The position numbers were made by a program, and so were the translations under genes. Under the pieces are notes generated by a model that made no database searches, was not told where the DNA came from, and saw only the letters and a list, made by a program, of their open reading frames with translations. A DNA stretch of 64,000 nucleotides from Paenibacillus macquariensis (GTDB lineage: Bacteria > Bacillota > Bacilli > Paenibacillales > Paenibacillaceae): assembly GCF_900156375.1 (NCBI RefSeq), contig NZ_FTNK01000017.1:1-64000 (forward strand), given 5' to 3'. Shown piece by piece: positions 1 to 8,268 of this stretch; position 1 is the first letter of the stretch, and each line of letters starts with the position of its first letter.

Positions 1-317
1 GCACTATACACACCCCAAATTCCGTCTTCTCGTCCGTAAAGCAGGATTTACACAGTCCATGTCCCGTAAAGGTAACTGCTGGGATAACGCCTCCATGGAG
101 ACATTCTTCGGCCATATGAAGGATGATTTAGAGTATAGGTCATGTATGACCCTCACGGAGTTACGAGCACAAGTCGATGACTATATCACTTACTATAACT
201 CTGAACGATATCAATGGGCATTAAAAAAGATGACTCCTGATGAATTCAGAAGTCATCTGCTCACTGCCTAAGGAAGGTCTTCTTTTTCAAACTTTCCACA
301 AATACGGTCACAGTTCA
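1..317 (+). mobile_element. Right end of an IS3-family insertion sequence
   Basis: The window opens inside an IS3-family element. It holds the C-terminal part of the DDE transposase, then about 45 non-coding bases ending in CA at 317. Read inward on the minus strand, the end begins TGAACTGTGACC. IS3-family elements have TG...CA termini, so 317 is the likely boundary. The left end lies outside the window, so the target duplication cannot be confirmed. The sequence directly outside (318-340) is half of a terminator stem. Confidence 0.8.
2..271 (+). CDS. IS3-family transposase (OrfB, rve/DDE), C-terminal fragment
   Basis: The open frame runs in from the window edge and ends at TAA 269-271, giving 89 residues. 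The order KAGFTQSMSRKGNCWDNA, then METFFGHMKDDL, then YITYYNSERYQ is typical of the C-terminal half of the IS3/IS150 OrfB integrase core. The Glu of METFF would be the final acidic residue of the DDE triad. The ATG at 59 is internal, because the reading frame stays open and homologous upstream of it. The first part of the protein and orfA lie outside the window, so whether the copy is active cannot be judged. Confidence 0.88.
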   Translation, partial: HYTHPKFRLLVRKAGFTQSMSRKGNCWDNASMETFFGHMKDDLEYRSCMTLTELRAQVDDYITYYNSERYQWALKKMTPDEFRSHLLTA

Positions 318-340
318 CTCTGAATGGAAAGTCGCCTTTA
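318..340. other. Half of a disrupted intrinsic terminator stem
   Basis: The bases after the IS end read CTCTGAATGGAAAGTCGCCT and on. This is nearly the same as the right arm of the intact hairpin at 11533-11572 (GAATGGTAAGTCGCCTT). The matching left arm is absent here, so the insertion probably split the terminator of the operon that ends at 356. Inference from one visible arm. Confidence 0.5.
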
Positions 341-355
341 TCGGTTTCTTCTTAT

Positions 356-2581
356 TTATAACTTAATAACAGGATGATTCTCTAAGCCTAATGGTGTTGC
401 GAACTTGACATCTTGTAGCAATTGATTGTTCCGCTCATCTTGCTCGGCACGTGATGCAGATTTGGATACTTGGGTCTCCTTCACTACGTTATGATTCGCA
501 TCCCGCAGTATAACCGTTAAGCAATCTTCTGTCTGACATACCGTTAATTCCGAATTAGATTCAACGTGAATCTGCACAACCTCGAACGGTGATATGTCGA
601 TCACAGCCTGAATCTCAATATCAATAAAGGAATAACGGTATGTGTGTTCAACGTTACGGGTGAAGTGCGCCTCAATGTGTCCCTTTCCAACCTTCACATG
701 ATAATCCAACACTTGTAACTCTTCAGGAATTCGAGGAGCAATCGTCAGGGTATGATTAATCAAATCAGGCCGGATGCCTAAAAAGTACTGATACCACACA
801 CGTAACTGCTCGGCATTAGACCAAGCTTGTAGATACGCACCTGTAAGTTTCGCCCACGTCTGACCGTCTTGAGGATACGCATCCATGTTCTCGGGAAGTC
901 CACCAACGACTCCAAGATTCAAGGCTTGCCAGTTCATGTTCTTGAAAAGTGTATATGCCGTTTCAATTTGCCCAACTTCAATCATGCGCTGCATGGCAAT
1001 GCCATTCAGCCAGGTCCAGACCGTGCCGTTATGATACGCTTCGTCTTTTGGGTAATGATGTGTTAAATGAAACGGATGGAAATAAGGATGATGTCTATCT
1101 AGAGAAGCAACGCCCCATGGAAATACGAGTTCTTCCCATGCCGTACGAGTTGCTTTACATTTAAATTCAGTATCTTCAAACATTTCAAAAGCAAACAATT
1201 GATTCGGACGCAATGAGAATTCCGGTTGATCTTCTGCATCCAAACGATCTGCCAAATAGGTATGTGTATCATCTCGGAAATCCAAGTCGAAATTACCCTT
1301 CAACTTGTCAGCAATACCGTTCCATTTATCAACATGAACCGTATCATTCATATATTCAGCAAAGTATACACCCGCCCGTAGCTGATTATACCAAAGCGCT
1401 TGAATGTCATTAGCACGAGTGTCTCTTGGAGAGTACGATTCCAGATTGATATCCCGAGCATCCATCCAAGTTTCATTATCTGCGTGCATCAGGTATCCCT
1501 TATCATCAACCCAGTACCTAATGGCTCCTTCTATACTGTTGCGTACAGCGGAGTATAGCTCTTTGATGATGGCCGTGTCTCCTGAGTATTTAACGTAATC
1601 CTGCAATTGAATAATAAAACGTGGTGTACCATCCGTCGTGTGGTAGTCAATATTCTCAGGGGCAAGGATATTGGGCACTCTACCAAAATATTTAGAGTTC
1701 TCGTCCGTGTTCTGAAATACTGCAAATGACAGCAAGATATTTCTAGCGGTCTCGAATTGTCCCGTCACTAACGTTCCTCCCGGAACTGAAATAAATTGAT
1801 CACGACCCCAGTATTCATTAAACCAAGGCAAACCAGCATAAATACCATCACCTTGTTGTCTAGTGACCAATTGGTCCATCGTGATACTCATCCAATTCAA
1901 AGCCATGGTAAGCGTGTCATTATCGCTTGTTAAATAGGCATTATGATTCAAGAAATCCTCCATGCGCTTAAACCGTTCATTCTTCAGATTAACACTATTG
2001 TCTCTCGTATCATGAATCAAGGCCGCTGCTTCATCGGACGTCTTGCCTACAGCGATATAGAATCCACCAGCATCTACAGAGGTATACACAATTTGCTGTT
2101 CAAGCTGTAAGGGTTGGCTATTCTTTGCACTTACAGCGATAATCCAATCTCCCCCCATGGAGCGGAAAAAGGCAATATCATCTTGTTGGTTCAAATATTC
2201 AACATGGTCTCCCTTTAAGGAAATACCAATAGCTTGCTCTGCACCTGCAAGATTCACTTCTATGATATTCTTATAATCAAACATCCAAAGCTCTTCCGTC
2301 AGATCTTTATGCGTACGAATCATCTTATATGGATATACCCAGACTTCAGAATTTCGATTATCCAGCATAGCCTCGCCTGTAAATAGTGTGTACCCACCGA
2401 AAATTCTATTCTTAGCAATATTCATTCCCTCAAAGAAAGCATGCTCCACATGATTGGTCTCATGAGATTGCGTGAAGTAATATGCTGCCTCCTTATTCGT
2501 GAAAGAGACTGCGCGATTAGCTTCGCTGGGTACGAATATTTTCATTTCATCCAAAATAGATGTATTCATCTGATTATTCAT
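356..2581 (-). CDS. Amylo-alpha-1,6-glucosidase / glycogen-debranching-type enzyme
   Basis: The protein has about 741 residues. An N-terminal beta-rich region (to about residue 200) is followed by an (alpha/alpha)6-type domain of the GDE_C family. The diagnostic YWGRDQF motif sits near residue 260, followed by VPGGTLVTG and NTDENSKYFGRVPN, typical of bacterial/archaeal debranching enzymes that remove alpha-1,6 stubs. There is no signal peptide, so it acts in the cytoplasm. The start is the ATG at 2581, because GGGAGG (2591-2596) sits before it; an upstream TTG in frame lies 5' of that site. It is the last gene of the operon that starts at 7921 and follows the GH13 gene by about 27 bases. Exact linkage specificity is inferred. 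Confidence 0.82.
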   Translation of the reverse strand: MNNQMNTSILDEMKIFVPSEANRAVSFTNKEAAYYFTQSHETNHVEHAFFEGMNIAKNRIFGGYTLFTGEAMLDNRNSEVWVYPYKMIRTHKDLTEELWMFDYKNIIEVNLAGAEQAIGISLKGDHVEYLNQQDDIAFFRSMGGDWIIAVSAKNSQPLQLEQQIVYTSVDAGGFYIAVGKTSDEAAALIHDTRDNSVNLKNERFKRMEDFLNHNAYLTSDNDTLTMALNWMSITMDQLVTRQQGDGIYAGLPWFNEYWGRDQFISVPGGTLVTGQFETARNILLSFAVFQNTDENSKYFGRVPNILAPENIDYHTTDGTPRFIIQLQDYVKYSGDTAIIKELYSAVRNSIEGAIRYWVDDKGYLMHADNETWMDARDINLESYSPRDTRANDIQALWYNQLRAGVYFAEYMNDTVHVDKWNGIADKLKGNFDLDFRDDTHTYLADRLDAEDQPEFSLRPNQLFAFEMFEDTEFKCKATRTAWEELVFPWGVASLDRHHPYFHPFHLTHHYPKDEAYHNGTVWTWLNGIAMQRMIEVGQIETAYTLFKNMNWQALNLGVVGGLPENMDAYPQDGQTWAKLTGAYLQAWSNAEQLRVWYQYFLGIRPDLINHTLTIAPRIPEELQVLDYHVKVGKGHIEAHFTRNVEHTYRYSFIDIEIQAVIDISPFEVVQIHVESNSELTVCQTEDCLTVILRDANHNVVKETQVSKSASRAEQDERNNQLLQDVKFATPLGLENHPVIKL

Positions 2582-2607
2582 TCGTATTAACCTCCCATTT
2601 AACAATT

Positions 2608-4275
2608 CTATGATTTCATTTGATATACTCTTGCTTCATAAGGACGCAGGGATAAGCTATTCTCGCAATCCACATAGTTAGCGAGAGTTAACAACGCATC
2701 CGCTAGATTACAATCTTTCTCACTCAGTTCCACCGTATTGTCAGACAAATTCGTGATTATCAGCACCTGTTCATCGTTTAATGTACGTGTGTAAGCATAT
2801 ACTGTTGGATGTTCCGGCAACAGAAGATCATAGATACCATATGTGAAAATATCATTGTCTTTCTTCATCTTAATCATCTTCTTATAGAAATTCAGAACGG
2901 AACCTTCATCTTGAAGCTGATCCTGAACATTAATGTGTTTATAGTTTGGATTTACTCCCATCCAAGGTTTACCTGTCGTAAATCCTCCATTTTCTTCTAA
3001 AGACCACTGCATAGGTGTTCTTGAATTATCTCGACTTGAGGCCCAAATGATCTTCATGATTTCTTCGTGAGGAATGCCCTCTTCTCTCTTCAAACGGTAC
3101 ATATTCCGATCAGCGACATCATCGTATTCTTCAATCGTTTGGAATTGAACGTTCGTCATCCCAAGTTCCTGACCTTGATAAATAAACGGAGTACCTTGCA
3201 TAAAGAAATACATGGCGGCAAGAGCTGTCGCACTTTCATACCAATACTCATCGTCATTTCCCCATACGGAGACTCTTCTAGCTTGGTCATGATTCTCAAT
3301 AAACAACGCATTCCAACCAATGCCTTCAAGCGATTTCTGCCACTTCGTTAATGTTCTCTTCAACCCTAGAATATCTAGGTTTCTACCTTCGCTTGTATGG
3401 TTCCATAACCCCATGTGCTCGAATTGGAATACCATATTGAACTTGCCTTTATCCTCACAAATCCAATCGATCAAGTCTTCAGGATCCTCCGTACTCACGC
3501 CGTTGGCTTCCCCAACCGTCATAATATCGTATTTAGAAAATGTTTCTTCTTTCAGTTCTTGTAAATAGCGTTGGATCCCCTTCACGTTCATATGTTTATC
3601 AAAAGAGGCAACGTATTTCAGACCTTCTGGATTGTTCATGTCCATCAAGCCCTCTTCTTTATGAATATGGCTGATCGCATCTACACGGAATCCATCAATT
3701 CCTTTATCTAACCACCAATTAATCATTTGGTGAATCGATTGTCGAACTTCTTGATTGCTCCAGTTCAGATCAGGCTGTTTCTCAGAGAAAATATGAAGAT
3801 AATATTGATCGGTCACTTCATCATGCTTCCAAGCCGAACCGCTGAAAATACTTTCCCAATTGTTAGGTTCCTCACCTTGTTTACCATCTTTCCAGATATA
3901 CCAATCCCGCTTTGGATTATCCTTCGAAGAGCGAGATTCAACAAACCAAGGATGCTCATCGCTCGTATGATTGATGACAAGGTCGATAATTAACTTCATG
4001 CCTCTCTTATGGACTTCCGATAGTAAAGAATTGAAATCTTCCATCGTTCCGAACTCATCCATGATGTCTTGATAGTCACTAATGTCATATCCATTATCAT
4101 CATTCGGGGATTTATACATTGGACAAATCCAAATAACGTCAATGCCTAGATCTTTAATATAATCCAGCTTCGATATCATCCCTTGAATATCGCCGATTCC
4201 GTCTCCGTTCGAATCCATAAAACTTCTTGGATACACTTGATAACCTATCGCTTCTTTCCACCATGTCTTTTTCAT
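2608..4275 (-). CDS. GH13 alpha-glucosidase (oligo-1,6-glucosidase/GH13_31-like)
   Basis: This 555-residue cytoplasmic (beta/alpha)8 glycosidase cleaves glucose from imported alpha-oligosaccharides. Visible GH13 signatures are DLVINHTSDEH (region I), GFRVDAI with the nucleophile near D199, the acid/base Glu of TVGEANG near E256, FIENHDQAR with the third Asp near D330, and QPDLNW, common in subfamily 31. The residue after the nucleophile is Ala, not the Val or Thr used to tell alpha-1,6 from alpha-1,4 specificity, so linkage is open. ATG 4275 is preferred; a TTG lies four codons upstream. It forms an operon with the debranching enzyme and the permeases, after an intercistronic hairpin. Confidence 0.88.
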   Translation of the reverse strand: MKKTWWKEAIGYQVYPRSFMDSNGDGIGDIQGMISKLDYIKDLGIDVIWICPMYKSPNDDNGYDISDYQDIMDEFGTMEDFNSLLSEVHKRGMKLIIDLVINHTSDEHPWFVESRSSKDNPKRDWYIWKDGKQGEEPNNWESIFSGSAWKHDEVTDQYYLHIFSEKQPDLNWSNQEVRQSIHQMINWWLDKGIDGFRVDAISHIHKEEGLMDMNNPEGLKYVASFDKHMNVKGIQRYLQELKEETFSKYDIMTVGEANGVSTEDPEDLIDWICEDKGKFNMVFQFEHMGLWNHTSEGRNLDILGLKRTLTKWQKSLEGIGWNALFIENHDQARRVSVWGNDDEYWYESATALAAMYFFMQGTPFIYQGQELGMTNVQFQTIEEYDDVADRNMYRLKREEGIPHEEIMKIIWASSRDNSRTPMQWSLEENGGFTTGKPWMGVNPNYKHINVQDQLQDEGSVLNFYKKMIKMKKDNDIFTYGIYDLLLPEHPTVYAYTRTLNDEQVLIITNLSDNTVELSEKDCNLADALLTLANYVDCENSLSLRPYEARVYQMKS

Positions 4276-4342
4276 TGTCTCTCTCAAACCTTTCTCATCT
4301 GCGATTATATCTGCATAAAATTTATGTTCATTTTAAATACGA

Positions 4343-4368
4343 GGCCGCTATGAACTTTCATAGCGGCC
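4343..4368 (-). terminator. Intercistronic hairpin between permease and GH13 gene
   Basis: GGCCGCTATGAA and TTCATAGCGGCC pair almost perfectly around a two-base loop. There is no strong T tract on the minus strand, so it is more likely an RNA-stability or partial-termination element than a full terminator. It would let transporter and enzyme genes be expressed at different levels. Confidence 0.55.
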
Positions 4369-4400
4369 CTATAAATATGTTCTATTCTTTCGTCATTAGC

Positions 4401-5288
4401 TTATTCTTTAACTGAGCCAACTACGATCCCTGATACAAAATACTTCTGCATAAAAGGATAAATAATAAGCAGAGGCAATGTGGAAACAACAATTTTGGCA
4501 GCATTCAAAGTCTTATCAGAAATTTTGGCCAATTCCATCAATTTAGCAGGATCGGTTACATTCTGAACTTCTACGCTAAGCTGCTGGATATAGGTTTGCA
4601 AAGGATAATTGGCAGCTTGATTAATATACACCAAAGCTCCGAAATAATCATTCCAATGCCCAACGATTGTAAACAGCATAACCGTAGCAAGCGTAGGCAT
4701 AACCACTGGAATATAAATACGAAGCAATATGGTCCACTGTGAAGCTCCGTCTATCGTTGCAGCTTCCTCCAAAGGCTTCGGCACCGCACGGAATGCATTC
4801 ATAAGCAAAATGACATTTCCTATCGGCACGGCCCCTGGTAAGATTAGCGACCAAATGGAATCCAACAGATGAAGCTCTTTCACTACCATAAATGTAGGAA
4901 TCAGACCACCCGAGAATAACATTGCGAAAATAACGAGATTCATGTAAATTTTCTGTCCATGAAATACTTTTGAACTTTTAGATAACGGATAGGCGGTAAG
5001 AATCATTAATGACATATTGACGATGATACCCAAGAATACCCGTTCTACTGATATCATAAAAGAACGCCAAAATTGGGTGTCCGACAACAGTTTTTCATAT
5101 GAGCTGAATGTAAAATTAACAGGAAAAATACTAACAAGGTTTGCGGAAGCCGCCGCGTTGTCACTGAATGAAATAGCTAACAAGTTGACTAAGGGAATAA
5201 GACAGGACAAGGTAAATGCCAGCAGCATTGTCCAGATAATACAATCCGCAATGCGGCTCTTTAATTTTTCAGCGGTAATGAGGGCCAC
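4401..5288 (-). CDS. Carbohydrate ABC transporter permease, LplC/YtcP type
   Basis: This membrane protein of about 295 residues has six predicted transmembrane segments and the cytoplasmic EAA loop EEAATIDGASQWTILLRIY near residue 180. It belongs to the CUT1 importer permeases and pairs with the protein at 5297-6187. Start choice is odd. A GTG at 5288 directly abuts the purine-rich GGGGG with almost no spacing, while an ATT three codons later has a normal 5-base gap from GGGGGTGG. I report the GTG, but initiation at the ATT (5279) is possible. It lies 8 bases after the previous stop. No ATPase gene is nearby, so a shared MsmX-like ATPase is expected. Confidence 0.88.
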   Translation of the reverse strand: MALITAEKLKSRIADCIIWTMLLAFTLSCLIPLVNLLAISFSDNAAASANLVSIFPVNFTFSSYEKLLSDTQFWRSFMISVERVFLGIIVNMSLMILTAYPLSKSSKVFHGQKIYMNLVIFAMLFSGGLIPTFMVVKELHLLDSIWSLILPGAVPIGNVILLMNAFRAVPKPLEEAATIDGASQWTILLRIYIPVVMPTLATVMLFTIVGHWNDYFGALVYINQAANYPLQTYIQQLSVEVQNVTDPAKLMELAKISDKTLNAAKIVVSTLPLLIIYPFMQKYFVSGIVVGSVKE

Positions 5289-5296
5289 CCCCTTTT

Positions 5297-6187
5297 TCAG
5301 AAAATACGATAATCTGTAAGTTTTTGAGCCAACTTATTGGCGGAAAGAATCAAAATAATTCCGACTACTGAACGTAATAGTCCAACTGCCGTTCCCAAAC
5401 TATATTGTCTCTCTACGAGTCCGACACGATAAACATAGGTATCAATGATATCGGCTGTTTCGTACACAAGCGGATTATACAGATTGAAAATCTGGTCAAA
5501 TCCGGCATTCAATACGTTAGGTAAGTTTAAAGTCGTAACAAGTAAAATCGTAGGCATTAGTCCAGGTAGTGTGATATACCACAGCTGTTTAAATCGATTG
5601 GCTCCATCAATGGAAGCCGCCTCATACAGCCCTGGGTCTACAGATGTTAGAGATGCCAGATATATAATTGAACCATATCCGAAGCCCTTCCATACATCAG
5701 TGAATACTAGCATAGATCTGAACCAGTCATTGCTAGCCATAAATAAGACAGGATCGATACCAAACCATCCTAATACTGCATTTACTGGACCTTCGTATGA
5801 GAATATATTCATCACGACGGTAGCCAATATGGCCCATGATAAGAAATTCGGCAGATAAACAACGGTCTGCATGAATTTCTTGGCGGTCTTAACACGAATC
5901 TCATTCAATAGTAAGGCGAACACGATGGACACAATAGTACCTACAACGATTTTCCATACAGCAATGACGATTGTATTAGCAAATATCTGCTTGCTGTCTG
6001 GAATCTGGAGCATGAACTTAAAGTTATCAAGCCCTACCCATGACGAACCGCTAATTCCTTTAGCGGGAATGTAGTTCTGAAATGCCATCACGATACCAAA
6101 CATCGGAATAAATGAGAAAATAATTAGGAATATCATACCCGGTGCGAGCATGAGGTGGAACGCTCTCTGATCTTTTTTATTTTTCAT
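5297..6187 (-). CDS. Carbohydrate ABC transporter permease, LplB type
   Basis: This 296-residue inner-membrane permease has about six hydrophobic spans, starting with LMLAPGMIFLIIFSFIPMFG near residue 12. The EAA-type loop YEAASIDGANRFKQLWYITL is near residue 195. The PMFGIVMAFQNY N-terminus is typical of the LplB/YtcP group that pairs with large solute-binding proteins in Paenibacillus. It sits between the binding protein and the second permease, 20 bases downstream of the former. The ribosome binding site is weak, so translation may be coupled to the gene before it. Confidence 0.9.
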   Translation of the reverse strand: MKNKKDQRAFHLMLAPGMIFLIIFSFIPMFGIVMAFQNYIPAKGISGSSWVGLDNFKFMLQIPDSKQIFANTIVIAVWKIVVGTIVSIVFALLLNEIRVKTAKKFMQTVVYLPNFLSWAILATVVMNIFSYEGPVNAVLGWFGIDPVLFMASNDWFRSMLVFTDVWKGFGYGSIIYLASLTSVDPGLYEAASIDGANRFKQLWYITLPGLMPTILLVTTLNLPNVLNAGFDQIFNLYNPLVYETADIIDTYVYRVGLVERQYSLGTAVGLLRSVVGIILILSANKLAQKLTDYRIF

Positions 6188-6208
6188 TTAGGATCAACTC
6201 TTTCAACG

Positions 6209-7921
6209 TCATTTGGATGTAATTGCTTCATTAACTTCCTTCGTGATGACTTCTCCGCCCGTTTTGTTCCAGCTAGCCACAAATTGATCGAATGCGTCAG
6301 GAGTCTGATCTCCAGTAATGATCTTCAAATACATTTCAAGCTCCATTTTTGTTAATGTTGGCCATTTCAATGGCATGGAACGCGTACTTCCGAAGAATAC
6401 CGGACTTACTTCTTTGATGTTTGATTCTTTAACCAAGCTTGCGGTCGTAATACTGGACTCATAACCAGCCCATGCGTTTGAATCCATCTTCACGCCATTT
6501 TTCTCATCTTCAAGATATTTCTTGTATGAGTTATACGCGCTTATATCATTATTCATCGTTAATTTACTTGTATCTCCCGTTGCTAACGCTTCTTTCATAA
6601 TGTCAACATTACGGTAAAAGGCATCGTAATAATCGATGTTAATCGATATTGGAGATCCTGCTACATTAAGTGAGCTATAATCCGCAAATGTTTTTAACGT
6701 TGCTGGGTCTTTTTCCTGATATCGTTGATAATCATATTGAAGACTCACGATTTTAGCAGCAAGTTCAGGATTGGCAAATCCTTTGCGAACAACAAGGTAA
6801 CTACTTGAAGGATTACCTGTGAACATAGTTACAGATCCATCCTCTGATTGTGGTGCAACATAAGAAACCCACTTCGCATCCGGATTCAATTTAATAGAGT
6901 CCGCTACAGTCCAACTACCCCACCAGTTATCAAGGAACGATCCACTTTTTCCGCTAGTAAGTAGTGCTTTGCGATCATCACCTGTACGTACAGCTAATTG
7001 ACGATCGATCAAGCCCTTCTTATACATATCCGCGATCTTCGTAATCGCAGGCTTCATTTCAGGTTGAACGGATCCGTATACGGCTTGTCCGCTTCCATTA
7101 TCAATCCACTGTTTCGGGTATGCGCCATACAACGAGAAGATGTTATTCAATGAGTACTGTCCACCAGAGACTCCGGCAACATTCTCATTATCAACAACAA
7201 GACCAATCGTTTTTCCAGCGCCATTTCCACCTGGATCTTTTTCTACGAACTGCGCAATAATATGCTCAACATCCTGCATAGATTTGGGATCCTCAAGACC
7301 TAATTTGTCCATCCAGTCTTTACGCAACCAAAGGATACCAGGACCGTGCGAGATTTCTGTCGTAGGAATCGCCATGATTTTTCCATCAAATGTTGCATTA
7401 TCGATAACACGGCCACCGTAAGAATCATAAATTTCCTTGATTCGGTCACTGGCAGTGTTCTTATAGGCGTCGGTAAGATCAGCAATGAGATCGTTTTCAT
7501 AAAGTTGTTGCAAAGTTGCATAATCAGGAACAACCATAAGATCCGGAATATCACCACTTACAATGGCCATCGAAACCTTTTGATTATAGTCCGTCCCATC
7601 ATTTGCTTCGAATTTCGTTGTGTTTTGCACGTTGAGTTTATCCTTGAAATATCTTGTCCATGCATTGTTTGTAGCATTGTCCTTCTCATATGGTGATCCA
7701 GAAAGCTGCGTAAATTTGGTTGCCATCTGTCCCACGGAATACGTAACCGTATCAGGATATGCGCCAAATGGAGTCGTCTTTGCTTCCACCCATGCTGGAT
7801 CATCCGAATTTGTAACTGCCGTATTGTTATTGGTATTGTCAGCGCTCGAACAACCGACAATGGATATCGCTAATAATGATGCTAGAACAACGGAGCATGT
7901 GCGCTTTGTTTTTAGTAACAT
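6209..7921 (-). CDS. Extracellular solute-binding lipoprotein (LplA-like)
   Basis: This 570-residue protein starts with a lipoprotein signal peptide ending in the lipobox SIVGCSS (Cys near residue 24). A Ser/Asn/Thr-rich linker and a family-1 solute-binding fold follow. At 570 residues it matches the long LplA-type binding proteins that work with LplB/LplC permeases. The GGGAGG site seven bases before ATG supports the start. It is the first gene of the minus-strand operon. The two downstream alpha-glucan enzymes suggest that its ligand is a malto- or isomalto-oligosaccharide; this is inferred from neighbours only. Confidence 0.88.
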   Translation of the reverse strand: MLLKTKRTCSVVLASLLAISIVGCSSADNTNNNTAVTNSDDPAWVEAKTTPFGAYPDTVTYSVGQMATKFTQLSGSPYEKDNATNNAWTRYFKDKLNVQNTTKFEANDGTDYNQKVSMAIVSGDIPDLMVVPDYATLQQLYENDLIADLTDAYKNTASDRIKEIYDSYGGRVIDNATFDGKIMAIPTTEISHGPGILWLRKDWMDKLGLEDPKSMQDVEHIIAQFVEKDPGGNGAGKTIGLVVDNENVAGVSGGQYSLNNIFSLYGAYPKQWIDNGSGQAVYGSVQPEMKPAITKIADMYKKGLIDRQLAVRTGDDRKALLTSGKSGSFLDNWWGSWTVADSIKLNPDAKWVSYVAPQSEDGSVTMFTGNPSSSYLVVRKGFANPELAAKIVSLQYDYQRYQEKDPATLKTFADYSSLNVAGSPISINIDYYDAFYRNVDIMKEALATGDTSKLTMNNDISAYNSYKKYLEDEKNGVKMDSNAWAGYESSITTASLVKESNIKEVSPVFFGSTRSMPLKWPTLTKMELEMYLKIITGDQTPDAFDQFVASWNKTGGEVITKEVNEAITSK

Positions 7922-7960
7922 AACAAGAACCTCCCTGATGTAATAACTTGGATTGTAATA

Positions 7961-8018
7961 GATAGTGGGTTCAAAGCGCCGGCTTGCCTTTAACCCAAGA
8001 AGAAACCATTACACTATC
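7961..8018 (-). promoter_or_regulatory. Structured 5' leader of the alpha-glucan operon
   Basis: Nested inverted repeats lie about 40 bases upstream of the binding-protein start. The outer arms are GATAGTG/CACTATC and the inner arms are GGGTT-AAAG/CTTTGAACCC around a GC-rich loop. No T tract follows, so a stability hairpin or protein/RNA-binding leader is more likely than a terminator. Its function is unknown. Confidence 0.4.
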
Positions 8019-8172
8019 TCTTCTGAAATATAGTTTACTTCTATATTTTAAGATTCTACCCTAGGGATCGTAAACACCAATAAATTGCGTTTTATACCAA
8101 ATAATACTCACTTTTACGAAGTGAAATTGCTCCTTCTGTAAGTGATATAATAGAATACTACTAGTGCGATCT

Positions 8173-8233
8173 CAAAAAGTCAGATGTCGAATACGCTTCT
8201 TGTTATACTTCGTGATCACAAGATGACTTTTTG
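8173..8233. repeat. Long-loop inverted repeat upstream of yesN
   Basis: CAAAAAGTCA (8173-8182) and TGACTTTTTG (8224-8233) are perfect inverted arms around a 41-base centre that holds weaker pairing. The right arm continues as AACAACCTC just before the yesN ribosome binding site. It looks like a dispersed intergenic hairpin repeat, but only one copy is visible in this window. Confidence 0.4.
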
Positions 8234-8268
8234 AACAACCTCTATAGCAGCTTGGGAGGAAAACATAA

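Noticed and set aside
5445..5858. A 137-codon plus-strand frame
   Set aside because: Antisense to the LplB-type permease, with no start signal or recognisable motif.
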